Origin: JBMNKL01 sp050261495
GTDB taxonomy: Bacteria; Bacillota; Clostridia; Acetivibrionales; DTU013
DNA length: 8,031 nt
Assembly (NCBI GenBank): GCA_050261495.1
Contig: JBLNDI010000059.1
Span: 1-8,031, forward strand
Direction of reading: 5' to 3'
In this document: in pieces, positions 1 through 5,610 of the stretch
Numbering within the stretch: position 1 is the stretch's first letter
Layout of the letters: every line of letters begins with the position of its first letter
Made by a program: the position numbers and the translations under genes
The notes under the pieces: model-generated
Seen by the model: the letters and a program-made list of their open reading frames with translations, nothing else
The model's database searches: none
Told to the model about the DNA's origin: nothing

Positions 1-1043
1 TTAACGACGTCAGGAATATAGAAGCTTCCATAAAAGCCTGCAAAAAAGAGGGCGGTCATGCGCAGGGAGCTTTTTGCTATACCATCAGCCCGGTACATAA
101 CCTCGAGCTGTTTGTAAAGGACGCAAAAAGGCTGGAGGAAATGGGCGCCGATAGTATTTGCATCAAGGATATGGCCGGCCTTTTGCTGCCCTATGCCGCG
201 TATGAACTGGTTAAAGCCCTCAAGGAATATGTGAAGGTGCCAATCCAGGTTCATACCCATTATACGAGCGGTGTTGCCTCGATGACCTACCTTAAGGCAA
301 TAGAAGCAGGCGCCGATATCGTGGATTGCGCTTTGTCGCCTCTCGCTCTCGGTACATCCCAGCCGCCGACCGAATCTCTAGTCGCGACGTTGAAAGACAC
401 GGAATTCGACACGGGACTGGACCTGACGAAGTTAAGCGAGATAGCTGATTACTTCAGGTCGATAAAAGAGAAATACGTGGCGTCGGGTCTGCTGGACATG
501 AAAGTGATGGGCGTGGATGTAAACGCGCTGATATACCAGGTTCCGGGCGGAATGCTTTCAAACCTGGTTTCCCAGTTGAAACAGGCAGGCAAGTCCGATA
601 AATTTGAAGAGGTGCTGAAAGAAGTTCCGAGAGTCAGGGAAGATTTCGGGTATCCGCCGCTGGTGACTCCTACAAGCCAGATTGTCGGCACGCAGGCCGT
701 TATGAATGTTATAACGGGCGAGCGCTACAAAATGGTGCCAAAGGAATCCAAGGCGCTTGTTAAGGGCGAGTACGGAAAGACTCCCGCTCCCATACCCGAG
801 CATATCAAGAAACTCATACTCGGGGATGAGGAACAGGTGACATGCCGTCCTGCCGACCTTATCCAGCCTGAATTGGAGAGCAACAGGAAGAAAATCGGCC
901 AATATATCGAACAAGAGGAAGATATCCTCACATATGCCCTGTTCCCGCAGGTAGCTGAGGAATTTTTCAAGTTGCGCCAGGCAAAGAAATATAAAATTGA
1001 GGGGACGATGGTGGATTACAACCAGATGGTCCACCCGGTGTGA
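1..1043 (+). CDS. oadA: Oxaloacetate decarboxylase alpha / pyruvate carboxylase subunit B-type carboxyltransferase, 3' part
   Basis: The 5' end lies outside the window; the frame is open from base 3 and gives 346 residues before TGA at 1041-1043. The family moves a carboxyl group between biotin and oxaloacetate/pyruvate, in the cytoplasm or at the membrane with a sodium-pumping partner. Visible motifs are SICIKDMAGLL, whose lysine (165-167) matches the carbamylated metal-binding lysine of the family, and VHTHYTSG, whose two histidines (252-254, 258-260) match the metal-binding H-x-H. PGGMLSNL, TSQIVGTQAVMNVI and the ending VDYNQMVHPV belong to the conserved C-terminal carboxylase domain. The protein stops there, with no proline/alanine linker and no biotin-attachment MKM motif, so the biotin carrier must be a separate protein, probably encoded upstream (inference). 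A transcarboxylase 5S-type subunit is an alternative name. The family is clear; the exact physiological reaction is not. Confidence 0.88.
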   Translation, partial: NDVRNIEASIKACKKEGGHAQGAFCYTISPVHNLELFVKDAKRLEEMGADSICIKDMAGLLLPYAAYELVKALKEYVKVPIQVHTHYTSGVASMTYLKAIEAGADIVDCALSPLALGTSQPPTESLVATLKDTEFDTGLDLTKLSEIADYFRSIKEKYVASGLLDMKVMGVDVNALIYQVPGGMLSNLVSQLKQAGKSDKFEEVLKEVPRVREDFGYPPLVTPTSQIVGTQAVMNVITGERYKMVPKESKALVKGEYGKTPAPIPEHIKKLILGDEEQVTCRPADLIQPELESNRKKIGQYIEQEEDILTYALFPQVAEEFFKLRQAKKYKIEGTMVDYNQMVHPV

Positions 1044-1062
1044 TATCCCATAGATATATTTA

Positions 1063-1112
1063 TATGTTTACTGCACGCTTTCAGCACAAGGCGTGCAGGT
1101 AAACATAGTTTT
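1063..1112. terminator. Shared convergent hairpin terminator
   Basis: A near-perfect inverted repeat pairs 1063-1078 with 1091-1107, with one bulged G and a 12-nt loop at 1079-1090. On the plus strand the stem is followed by GTTTTC, giving a modest U tract for ending the carboxyltransferase transcript. On the minus strand it is followed by A/T-rich sequence without a clear T run. The right arm and part of the loop are the last codons and the stop codon of the minus-strand gene, so the hairpin is built into that gene's 3' end. It probably separates the two converging genes. The plus direction is the better supported one. Confidence 0.55.
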
Positions 1113-1719
1113 CACGGTTGCTTACATATTTGAGTATTCTGGTTTCATCGCCCGGGTATATGCGATTTCCGCACTTCAAGCATAAGCAGGATCTCTGGCT
1201 GATCCCGCCATAGAATATTTCCGGGATATTCCCGGCCTGTTTCTGCCAGCTTTGCCACCCTACCTTGCAAAGCTTTATCCTGTTGCTGAAATCCGCATAG
1301 ACCCAGCGAAGAAGCTTGTGAAAATGAAAAGGGTAGCGGGTATATTTTATATATTGCCACGGCAATCCGAGCCTCTGTGTATATAGTTCGAAATTTTCCT
1401 CGACGATTTGCTGCACCCTGCCGTTAATCTGCGTCCGGTACCACGAATAGCCTTTATTGTCGAGCCACCCCTTAAGACGCTCAAACATGTAACCCCTGCA
1501 TATTTCGATAGTTTCACCCTTTGAAGGCTCCAGGTTTTTAAAGGCTTCGTCAACTATACTAACGACTGCGTCAAGATAGTACTTTTTCTTGAAGTTTTCC
1601 CTGTTGTACAATTCTACTGGGATAATATCAAAATAATACTCGTTTGTTTCCGGCCTGTAGATGCCGATGCAGGTACCGCCTACAAAGCTGCCGCTGCCGG
1701 CGTCGTCGATTTGAAGCAT
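1081..1719 (-). CDS. Uncharacterised protein with RNase H-like N-terminal motif and C-terminal Cx2C-Hx2C zinc knuckle
   Basis: This 212-residue protein is not one I recognise by name. ATG at 1717-1719 is chosen because a GGAGG site lies 4 nt upstream; the in-frame TTG at 1738 would place that site inside the coding region. The N-terminus QIDDAGSGSFVGG (residues 3-15) resembles the first strand and catalytic acidic motif of RNase H-fold enzymes, especially RNase HII (IDEAGRG). Further acidic residues E72 (TIEICRGYMF) and D143 (WVYADFSN) sit roughly where RuvC-like nucleases carry their other catalytic carboxylates; this match is inference. The middle (residues 115-158) is rich in aromatic and basic residues, including YPFHFHKLLRWVYAD. 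The C-terminus has C180-x2-C183 and H209-x2-C212, a treble-clef-like zinc ligand set whose last ligand is the final residue. No signal peptide or membrane segment is seen. It stands alone, divergent from the MurR/RpiR regulator. A nucleic-acid-binding or nuclease role is plausible but unproven. Confidence 0.8.
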   Translation of the reverse strand: MLQIDDAGSGSFVGGTCIGIYRPETNEYYFDIIPVELYNRENFKKKYYLDAVVSIVDEAFKNLEPSKGETIEICRGYMFERLKGWLDNKGYSWYRTQINGRVQQIVEENFELYTQRLGLPWQYIKYTRYPFHFHKLLRWVYADFSNRIKLCKVGWQSWQKQAGNIPEIFYGGISQRSCLCLKCGNRIYPGDETRILKYVSNRENYVYLHALC

Positions 1720-1723
1720 ATTT

Positions 1724-1728
1724 CCTCC
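1724..1728 (-). promoter_or_regulatory. Ribosome binding site deciding the start of the minus-strand gene
   Basis: GGAGG on the minus strand, read within TTGGAGGAAAT and followed directly by ATG at 1717-1719. The spacing of 4 nt is short but workable. It favours this ATG over the upstream in-frame TTG. Confidence 0.75.
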
Positions 1729-1812
1729 AAAAACTATCAAAAATACATGAAACTATAGAAATATGATTTGTGAAATATTATTAAATGATGCGGCCTATTT
1801 TTAAGTTGGCGG

Positions 1813-1821
1813 ATTATACCA
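1813..1821 (-). promoter_or_regulatory. Candidate extended -10 promoter for the minus-strand gene
   Basis: On the minus strand this reads TGGTATAAT, a perfect sigma-A extended -10 element (TGnTATAAT). No good -35 box lies 16-18 nt upstream, which is usual for extended -10 promoters. Transcription would begin near 1806 and leave a leader of about 87 nt before ATG at 1719. I saw no strong leader hairpin. Confidence 0.5.
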
Positions 1822-1886
1822 GTGCGTTTCAAATACCCGGCATCAATCTTCAAAACTAAAACATCCGGCTGCTCGGACGGCAAGCC

Positions 1887-1915
1887 TTGATTTTTAACTA
1901 GCAAAAATGTAAGAT
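1887..1915 (+). promoter_or_regulatory. Candidate sigma-A promoter for the MurR/RpiR-flavoprotein pair
   Basis: TTGATT (1887-1892) and TAAGAT (1910-1915) are separated by 17 nt. The -35 box matches 4 of 6 consensus bases and the -10 box 4 of 6. Transcription would start near 1922, about 34 nt before ATG at 1956. This promoter and the extended -10 on the other strand lie back to back within about 100 bp. Apart from these two elements and the ribosome binding sites, I see no clear operator in 1720-1955. Confidence 0.42.
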
Positions 1916-1945
1916 AATAGATAAAAAGCCATTGAATAAAAAGCC

Positions 1946-1950
1946 GGAGG
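1946..1950 (+). promoter_or_regulatory. Ribosome binding site deciding the start of the MurR/RpiR gene
   Basis: GGAGG lies 5 nt before ATG at 1956. An in-frame TTG at 1932 would put this site inside the coding sequence and lacks a site of its own, so the ATG is preferred. Confidence 0.75.
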
Positions 1951-1955
1951 TACGT

Positions 1956-2852
1956 ATGATCAGAAGCCAGGACATGATCAGGCTTATGCAGGAAAAAATG
2001 CCCGAAATGAGCAAAGGTCATAAGATGATTGCCAATTACATTATCAATCATTATGACAAAGCGGCTTTCATGACGGCTGCAAAGCTGGGAAAAGCAGTCG
2101 GGGTAAGCGAATCCACGGTAGTGCGTTTTGCAGTTGAAATGGGATTTGATGGATATCCGAAACTTCAAAAAGTTTTGCAGGAGCTTATAAAAAGCAAGTT
2201 GACCGCCGTGCAGCGGTTGGAGGTTTCTTCCAGCAGGATTGACGAAAATAATATCCTGAAAAGCGTCCTTCAGTCGGATATGGAAAAGATTAAGCTTACC
2301 ATGGAAGAAATAAACCAGGAAGAATTCAAGCAAATAGTGGAGTGTATTTTGAACGCCAGGAAAATATACATTCTCGGCGTCAGGAGTTCCGCAGCTCTTG
2401 CAGGTTTCCTGGGGTTTTATTTCAACCTGATATTTGACAATGTGAGGCTCGTGCACACGACAAGCGTCAGCGAGATGTTTGAGCAGATACTTCGGGCGTC
2501 GGAGGGTGACGTCGTAATCGGAATAAGCTTTCCCAGGTATTCGAAGAGAACGGTCAAAGCCTTGAAATTTGTAAAAAGCCAGGGCGCTACCGTCATTGCC
2601 ATCACTGACAGCAAAGAATCCCCGCTGACGAGCGACGCCGACTACTGCATTATCGCCAGGAGCGACATGGCCTCATTTGTCGATTCATTGGTGGCTCCGC
2701 TAAGTGTAATTAACGCGTTGATAGTTGCAATAGGAATGAGGAAAAAGGAAAGCATATATAATACATTTGAAAAACTCGAAACCATTTGGGATGAATACCA
2801 GGTTTACGAGAAATATGACAATGCCGAGCCTTACGGGAAGGTGGATTATTGA
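1956..2852 (+). CDS. MurR/RpiR family transcriptional regulator
   Basis: 298 residues, the usual length for this family. Residues 1-77 form the N-terminal RpiR-type helix-turn-helix domain; the recognition region is AAKLGKAVGVSESTVVRFAV (41-60), followed by GFDGYPKLQ. Residues about 130-260 form a SIS (sugar isomerase) phosphosugar-binding fold, with the strand and loop ILGVRSSAALAG (139-150), DVVIGISFPRYSKRTV (185-200) and VIAITDSKESPL (213-224). Relatives sense phosphorylated sugars and usually repress or activate neighbouring sugar-catabolism genes. Here the stop overlaps the start of a flavoprotein gene by 4 nt, and no sugar enzyme is in view, so the ligand and regulon cannot be inferred. 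Autoregulation from the upstream intergenic region is plausible but only inferred. Confidence 0.92.
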   Translation: MIRSQDMIRLMQEKMPEMSKGHKMIANYIINHYDKAAFMTAAKLGKAVGVSESTVVRFAVEMGFDGYPKLQKVLQELIKSKLTAVQRLEVSSSRIDENNILKSVLQSDMEKIKLTMEEINQEEFKQIVECILNARKIYILGVRSSAALAGFLGFYFNLIFDNVRLVHTTSVSEMFEQILRASEGDVVIGISFPRYSKRTVKALKFVKSQGATVIAITDSKESPLTSDADYCIIARSDMASFVDSLVAPLSVINALIVAIGMRKKESIYNTFEKLETIWDEYQVYEKYDNAEPYGKVDY

Positions 2853-4078
2853 GCTGGGAAGTAATCGTAGTGGGAGCAGGAGCCGCCGGGCTCATGGCAG
2901 CGGCAAAGGCGTCTGAACGCGGCAGGAAAGTGTTGCTCCTGGAAAAAAACAGTATTGCCGGAAAGAAGCTGCTGATATCCGGCAAAGGACGCTGCAATAT
3001 TACAAATAATACGAATATTGACGGATTGATCAGGAATATACCCGGGAACGGGAATTTTTTATATTCATCTTTTCATAACTTCTCAAACAAGGACCTGATG
3101 AAGCTCCTCGAGGACGAAGGGCTCGAGCTTAAAGTTGAAAGGGGCGGCAGGGTGTTTCCCATTTCGGATAAAGCTTCCGACGTGGTCAGGGCATTGCAGC
3201 GTTTCGCGGAAAAAAAGGGAGCCCGGGTACGGTTCAATGCGCCCGTTGCTTCAATCGAAGCCAAGGATGGCAGGATTGCCGGAGTCAGGTTAAGAAACGG
3301 GGATTTTATCGGATGCGAGTCTGTCGTGCTTGCTACCGGCGGAGCCTCATACCCGGGTACCGGCTCCACCGGGGACGGTTATGAGATGGCAAAAAAGCTG
3401 GGCCATACCGTTACACCGCTGAAACCGTCGCTTGTACCGCTCCTGGTTGAGGAAAAATGGGTAAGCGAACTTCAGGGCTTGACTCTCAAAAATATTGCCA
3501 TTAAAGCTTTTGATGAAAACGGGAAGAAAATTTATACCGATTTCGGCGAGATGCTATTTACGCACTACGGCGTATCAGGCCCCGTTATTTTGAGCTTGAG
3601 CAGCCATTTGCTTGATTATGACTTCAAAGACGTCAGGCTTGTTATCGACCTGAAACCGGCTCTGGATGAAGAAACCCTTGACGCGAGGATTCGCAGGGAT
3701 TTTGAAAAATATTCGAATAAACAGTTCAAAAACAGCCTCAATGATTTGCTGCCCAAAAAACTGATTCCCGTAATTGTCCGGTTATCCGGGATTCCTGCGG
3801 AAAAGCCGGTTAACCAGGTCAGCAGGGAGGAAAGAAGAAATCTTGTTGGCTTGTTGAAGAACTTCTCGCTTGAGATCACGGGATCAAGGCCAATCAGTGA
3901 AGCTATTGTGACGGCAGGCGGCATCCGCACCTCCGAGATATACCCTTCAACAATGGAATCCCGCCTGGTAAAAGGTCTTTACCTGGCAGGCGAACTGATA
4001 GACGTTCACGGTTATACAGGCGGATTCAACCTTACTATTGCGTTCTCCACCGGCTATACTGCCGGAATCAGCTGTTGA
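2849..4078 (+). CDS. NAD(P)/FAD-dependent oxidoreductase, HI0933/YhiN family (BaiN-like flavoprotein)
   Basis: 409 residues, about the family length. The N-terminus IVVGAGAAGLMAA (6-18) is a Rossmann GxGxxG FAD-binding motif, followed by GRKVLLLEKN ending near residue 34 at the acidic end of the second strand. The family signature KKLLISGKGRCNITN (39-53) follows. Further conserved blocks are GGRVFPISDKAS (99-110), LATGGASYPGTGSTGDGYEM (161-180), LFTHYGVSGPVIL (236-248), and the C-terminal TAGGIRTSEIYPSTMESRLV (355-374) and GLYLAGELIDVHGYTGGFNL (376-395) that complete the FAD site. Characterised relatives are few; some are linked to bile-acid reduction, and most have no known substrate. The start is TTG at 2849, overlapping the regulator's TGA as TTGA, with AAGGTGG just upstream, so translation is probably coupled. 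Confidence 0.92.
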   Translation: MSWEVIVVGAGAAGLMAAAKASERGRKVLLLEKNSIAGKKLLISGKGRCNITNNTNIDGLIRNIPGNGNFLYSSFHNFSNKDLMKLLEDEGLELKVERGGRVFPISDKASDVVRALQRFAEKKGARVRFNAPVASIEAKDGRIAGVRLRNGDFIGCESVVLATGGASYPGTGSTGDGYEMAKKLGHTVTPLKPSLVPLLVEEKWVSELQGLTLKNIAIKAFDENGKKIYTDFGEMLFTHYGVSGPVILSLSSHLLDYDFKDVRLVIDLKPALDEETLDARIRRDFEKYSNKQFKNSLNDLLPKKLIPVIVRLSGIPAEKPVNQVSREERRNLVGLLKNFSLEITGSRPISEAIVTAGGIRTSEIYPSTMESRLVKGLYLAGELIDVHGYTGGFNLTIAFSTGYTAGISC

Positions 4079-4105
4079 GGCCGGTTTATGGTCCGGCCGT
4101 GCTTT
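4079..4105 (+). terminator. GC-rich hairpin after the flavoprotein gene, possible weak terminator
   Basis: GGCCGG (4079-4084) pairs perfectly with CCGGCC (4093-4098) around an 8-nt loop, directly after the stop codon. Only GTGCTTTC follows, so a proper U tract is missing. It may be a weak or factor-assisted terminator, or a 3'-end stabilising structure. Confidence 0.35.
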
Positions 4106-4123
4106 CCCGGAGTTTTCCCGGAG
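4103..4123 (+). repeat. Short tandem direct repeat
   Basis: TTTCCCGGAG occurs twice (4103-4112 and 4114-4123), separated by one T, giving an 11-nt period of about one helical turn. It lies between the flavoprotein gene and the next gene. A same-face binding site or chance duplication are both possible. The rest of 4079-4179 is A/T-rich (AATAAT...ATTATT at 4146-4167) with no confident promoter. Confidence 0.4.
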
Positions 4124-4179
4124 TATGAATTTTCCTCGCCGAGTAAATAATATTAATAGTAATTATTGGAGACCGGAAA

Positions 4180-4692
4180 ATGAAAATAGAGTTGTTCAAC
4201 CGGGCTTTAAAGCATAAAGATGGCCAGGATAACGAAAAATCAAGCAGACAAAGGTATGAGCCTTTCTTGCTAAAAGCAAGCGCAACGGCTCTTATCGTTT
4301 TGGTTGCCGCGCAGGCGGCAATGGCGAACCCGCGCGTCAAGCCGTATCTTTTTCAAGAGAATTATGAAGGTGTGTCACTTGAAAGGGAGGCGTATCTTTT
4401 TACCCCCTGCAAAATGGTGTTGAAACTTGTAAACATGGAAAGATGCCCGGACCTGAAAGTGCTTGTAAACGGCATTGAGAGGCATTCTTTTGAAGAAAGT
4501 GAAATAACGCTTGATTTGAAAGATGGAGACGTAGTGGAGCTTGACGCCGGCAAAGTGCTTGTTCTTGCAAAAGTACGCATAAACGCGGTAAGCATGAATA
4601 TAGAATACCTTCTCGGCAAAACGGTGCAGGCTTCGCACGGAATTGTTCATGTAGCTTCCGTTAATTGCGCAAAAACCCCAGAAGGACACTGA
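4180..4692 (+). CDS. Unrecognised membrane-anchored or secreted protein
   Basis: 170 residues. ATG at 4180 has GGAG at 4168-4171, 8 nt upstream. A charged, hydrophilic N-terminal stretch (residues 1-28) is followed by a hydrophobic segment at about 29-48 (FLLKASATALIVLVAAQAAM) and then AMA-NP, which could be a signal peptidase site after residue 49. The n-region is long for a signal peptide, so an uncleaved single-pass anchor is equally possible. The remaining 120 residues look beta-rich, with alternating hydrophobic stretches such as LKVLVNGIE and DGDVVELDAGKVLVLAKV, and contain cysteines at 77, 89 and 163. I see no enzyme motif. A hairpin precedes it and a candidate promoter follows it, so it may be transcribed separately. 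Its function is unknown. Confidence 0.75.
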   Translation: MKIELFNRALKHKDGQDNEKSSRQRYEPFLLKASATALIVLVAAQAAMANPRVKPYLFQENYEGVSLEREAYLFTPCKMVLKLVNMERCPDLKVLVNGIERHSFEESEITLDLKDGDVVELDAGKVLVLAKVRINAVSMNIEYLLGKTVQASHGIVHVASVNCAKTPEGH

Positions 4693-4701
4693 TACGACCT
4701 G

Positions 4702-4728
4702 CACAACCATATTGTGTAATTTCGTTTA
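4702..4728 (+). terminator. Weak hairpin with T-rich tail after the membrane-protein gene
   Basis: CACAA (4702-4706) and TTGTG (4712-4716) form a 5-bp dyad with a 5-nt loop, followed by TAATTTCGTTTA. The stem is short, so termination would be weak. The right arm also overlaps the candidate -35 box of the next promoter, so it could instead be a DNA operator half of that promoter. Confidence 0.25.
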
Positions 4729-4740
4729 TTCTTATATAAT
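4712..4740 (+). promoter_or_regulatory. Candidate sigma-A promoter of the HutP-family/aroH/cmk/plsC/ispH operon
   Basis: TTGTGT (4712-4717; 3 of 6 consensus, keeping TTG) is separated by exactly 17 nt from a perfect TATAAT (4735-4740). Transcription would start near 4747, about 26 nt before ATG at 4773. The -10 box lies inside a perfect palindrome and the -35 box overlaps a second small dyad, so the promoter may be controlled by a DNA-binding protein. Confidence 0.55.
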
Positions 4741-4749
4741 ATATAAGAA
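4729..4749. repeat. 21-bp perfect palindrome over the -10 box
   Basis: Arms TTCTTATATA (4729-4738) and TATATAAGAA (4740-4749) are exact reverse complements around a central A at 4739. Most of it would lie upstream of the transcript, so it is more likely a DNA-level site than an RNA hairpin. The A/T richness makes chance symmetry easier than the length suggests. Confidence 0.7.
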
Positions 4750-4772
4750 GTTCCTTGAGAGGTCTTTTAAAT

Positions 4773-5198
4773 ATGGCTGAAAGCGAAAAAACATACGGAA
4801 GCAGGGAAATTGCCGCCGCGGCGGTGCGTATGGCTCTTACTTCCGACAGGGTGGAAGAGAAAAATTTACAGGCCGAGTTTTTAAAAAACGGCATACGTAC
4901 AGCGGCCGTGGACTACGGAGGAGAATTCATAAGCTCCGTAATGAAGATAATAGAAAGGTCAGTGGTATCATCCAAGCGCGAAGGCGTCATCCACGACAGC
5001 CATTCCGAAGAGGGAGCGGTGGCGGGTGCGGCGCGAGAAGCATTGTCGCAGATTATGCCAAAGGCCTTGGGATTGAATGTCGGAGGCAAAATCGGAATTG
5101 CCCGGTACAAGGATCATATAAGCGTAGCCATATTTTTCGGAATAGGACTTCTGCACCTCAACGAGGTAGCTATCGGGCTTGGTCACAGGGTTGTTTAG
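4773..5198 (+). CDS. HutP family protein
   Basis: 141 residues, close to the 148 of Bacillus subtilis HutP, a histidine- and magnesium-dependent RNA-binding antiterminator of the hut operon. Family resemblance rests on the central DSHSEEGAVAGAAREAL (75-91) and the end HISVAIFFGIG (115-125) to EVAIGLGHRVV (131-141). These parallel, from memory, the ESHALYHATMEAL region and the GVGINHI terminus of HutP. H77 and H138 fit two of the metal-binding histidines, while the position four residues after H77 is G81 instead of histidine. LNVGGKIGIARYKDH (101-115) looks strongly constrained. ATG at 4773 is preferred over an in-frame TTG at 4755 because AGAGG (4758-4762) precedes it, although the 10-nt spacing is long. 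No hut genes are nearby. It heads a probable operon, 22 nt before aroH. The ligand and RNA target here are unknown. Confidence 0.78.
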   Translation: MAESEKTYGSREIAAAAVRMALTSDRVEEKNLQAEFLKNGIRTAAVDYGGEFISSVMKIIERSVVSSKREGVIHDSHSEEGAVAGAAREALSQIMPKALGLNVGGKIGIARYKDHISVAIFFGIGLLHLNEVAIGLGHRVV

Positions 5199-5209
5199 CA
5201 CGGGTGAAC

Positions 5210-5213
5210 GGAG
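5210..5213 (+). promoter_or_regulatory. Ribosome binding site for aroH
   Basis: GGAG lies 7 nt before TTG at 5221 but 13 nt before ATG at 5227. The spacing favours the TTG start, while the codon type favours the ATG. Confidence 0.5.
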
Positions 5214-5220
5214 TGGACTT

Positions 5221-5607
5221 TTGCGAATGGTAAGGGCCGTAAGAGGCGCTACGACGGTAACTGAAAACAGTGAAAAAGAAATACTTGACGCTACCGGGGA
5301 ACTACTGGGAAAATTGCTGGAGGCAAACGGGATCAAGGAAGATGACATTATAAGCATTATTTTTTCCGTGACAAGCGATCTGAATGCGGCATTTCCGGCA
5401 GTAGCAGCCAGGAGGATGGGGCTGAACAGAGCCGCGCTGCTGTGTGTCAATGAAATTGATGTACCCGGCAGCTTGAAAAAATGCATCAGGATATTGATAC
5501 ATTTTAATTCTGACCGTGAAATGCGTGACTTAAGATTTGTATACTTAAAGAATGCCCAACAACTAAGGCCGGATATTTTTGATAAAAACACATATGTGGA
5601 GGAATAG
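5221..5607 (+). CDS. aroH: Chorismate mutase, AroH type
   Basis: Converts chorismate to prephenate, the branch step to phenylalanine and tyrosine, in the cytoplasm. With the TTG start the protein is 128 residues, against 127 in B. subtilis AroH. Catalytic positions can be followed by spacing. RGATTV carries the equivalent of Arg7; DLNAAFPAVAARRMG is the conserved helix region. LLCVNEIDVPGS holds Cys75 and Glu78; twelve residues on, KKCIR holds Arg90; eighteen further, FVYL holds Tyr108. LRPDI closes the family signature. The trimeric enzyme has its active sites at subunit interfaces (family knowledge). The start could be TTG 5221 or ATG 5227, differing by two residues; the ATG at 5179 is unlikely because it overlaps the upstream gene and adds a non-family extension. 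The stop is 3 nt before cmk. Confidence 0.93.
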   Translation: MRMVRAVRGATTVTENSEKEILDATGELLGKLLEANGIKEDDIISIIFSVTSDLNAAFPAVAARRMGLNRAALLCVNEIDVPGSLKKCIRILIHFNSDREMRDLRFVYLKNAQQLRPDIFDKNTYVEE

Positions 5608-5610
5608 TTT

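Noticed and set aside
558..1034. Minus-strand open frame opposite the carboxyltransferase gene
   Set aside because: The plus strand has conserved carboxylase motifs throughout; the reverse frame shows no family features.
1864..1877. TCCG...CGGA dyad in the divergent intergenic region as an operator
   Set aside because: Only four base pairs per arm, with no extension outward or inward; expected by chance.
1737..2456. Long open frame on the minus strand opposite the MurR/RpiR gene
   Set aside because: The plus strand encodes clear helix-turn-helix and SIS domains here. The antisense frame has no ribosome binding site and no recognisable motif.
4745..4762. NAG triplets upstream of the HutP-family gene as a possible HutP RNA target
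   Set aside because: B. subtilis HutP sites are regularly spaced NAG triplets separated by 4 nt. Here the AAG and GAG triplets are irregular, and I see no terminator hairpin to antiterminate.
5179..5226. Upstream ATG (5179) as the aroH start
   Set aside because: It overlaps the end of the HutP-family gene and adds residues absent from AroH proteins. The GGAG at 5210 points to 5221 or 5227.
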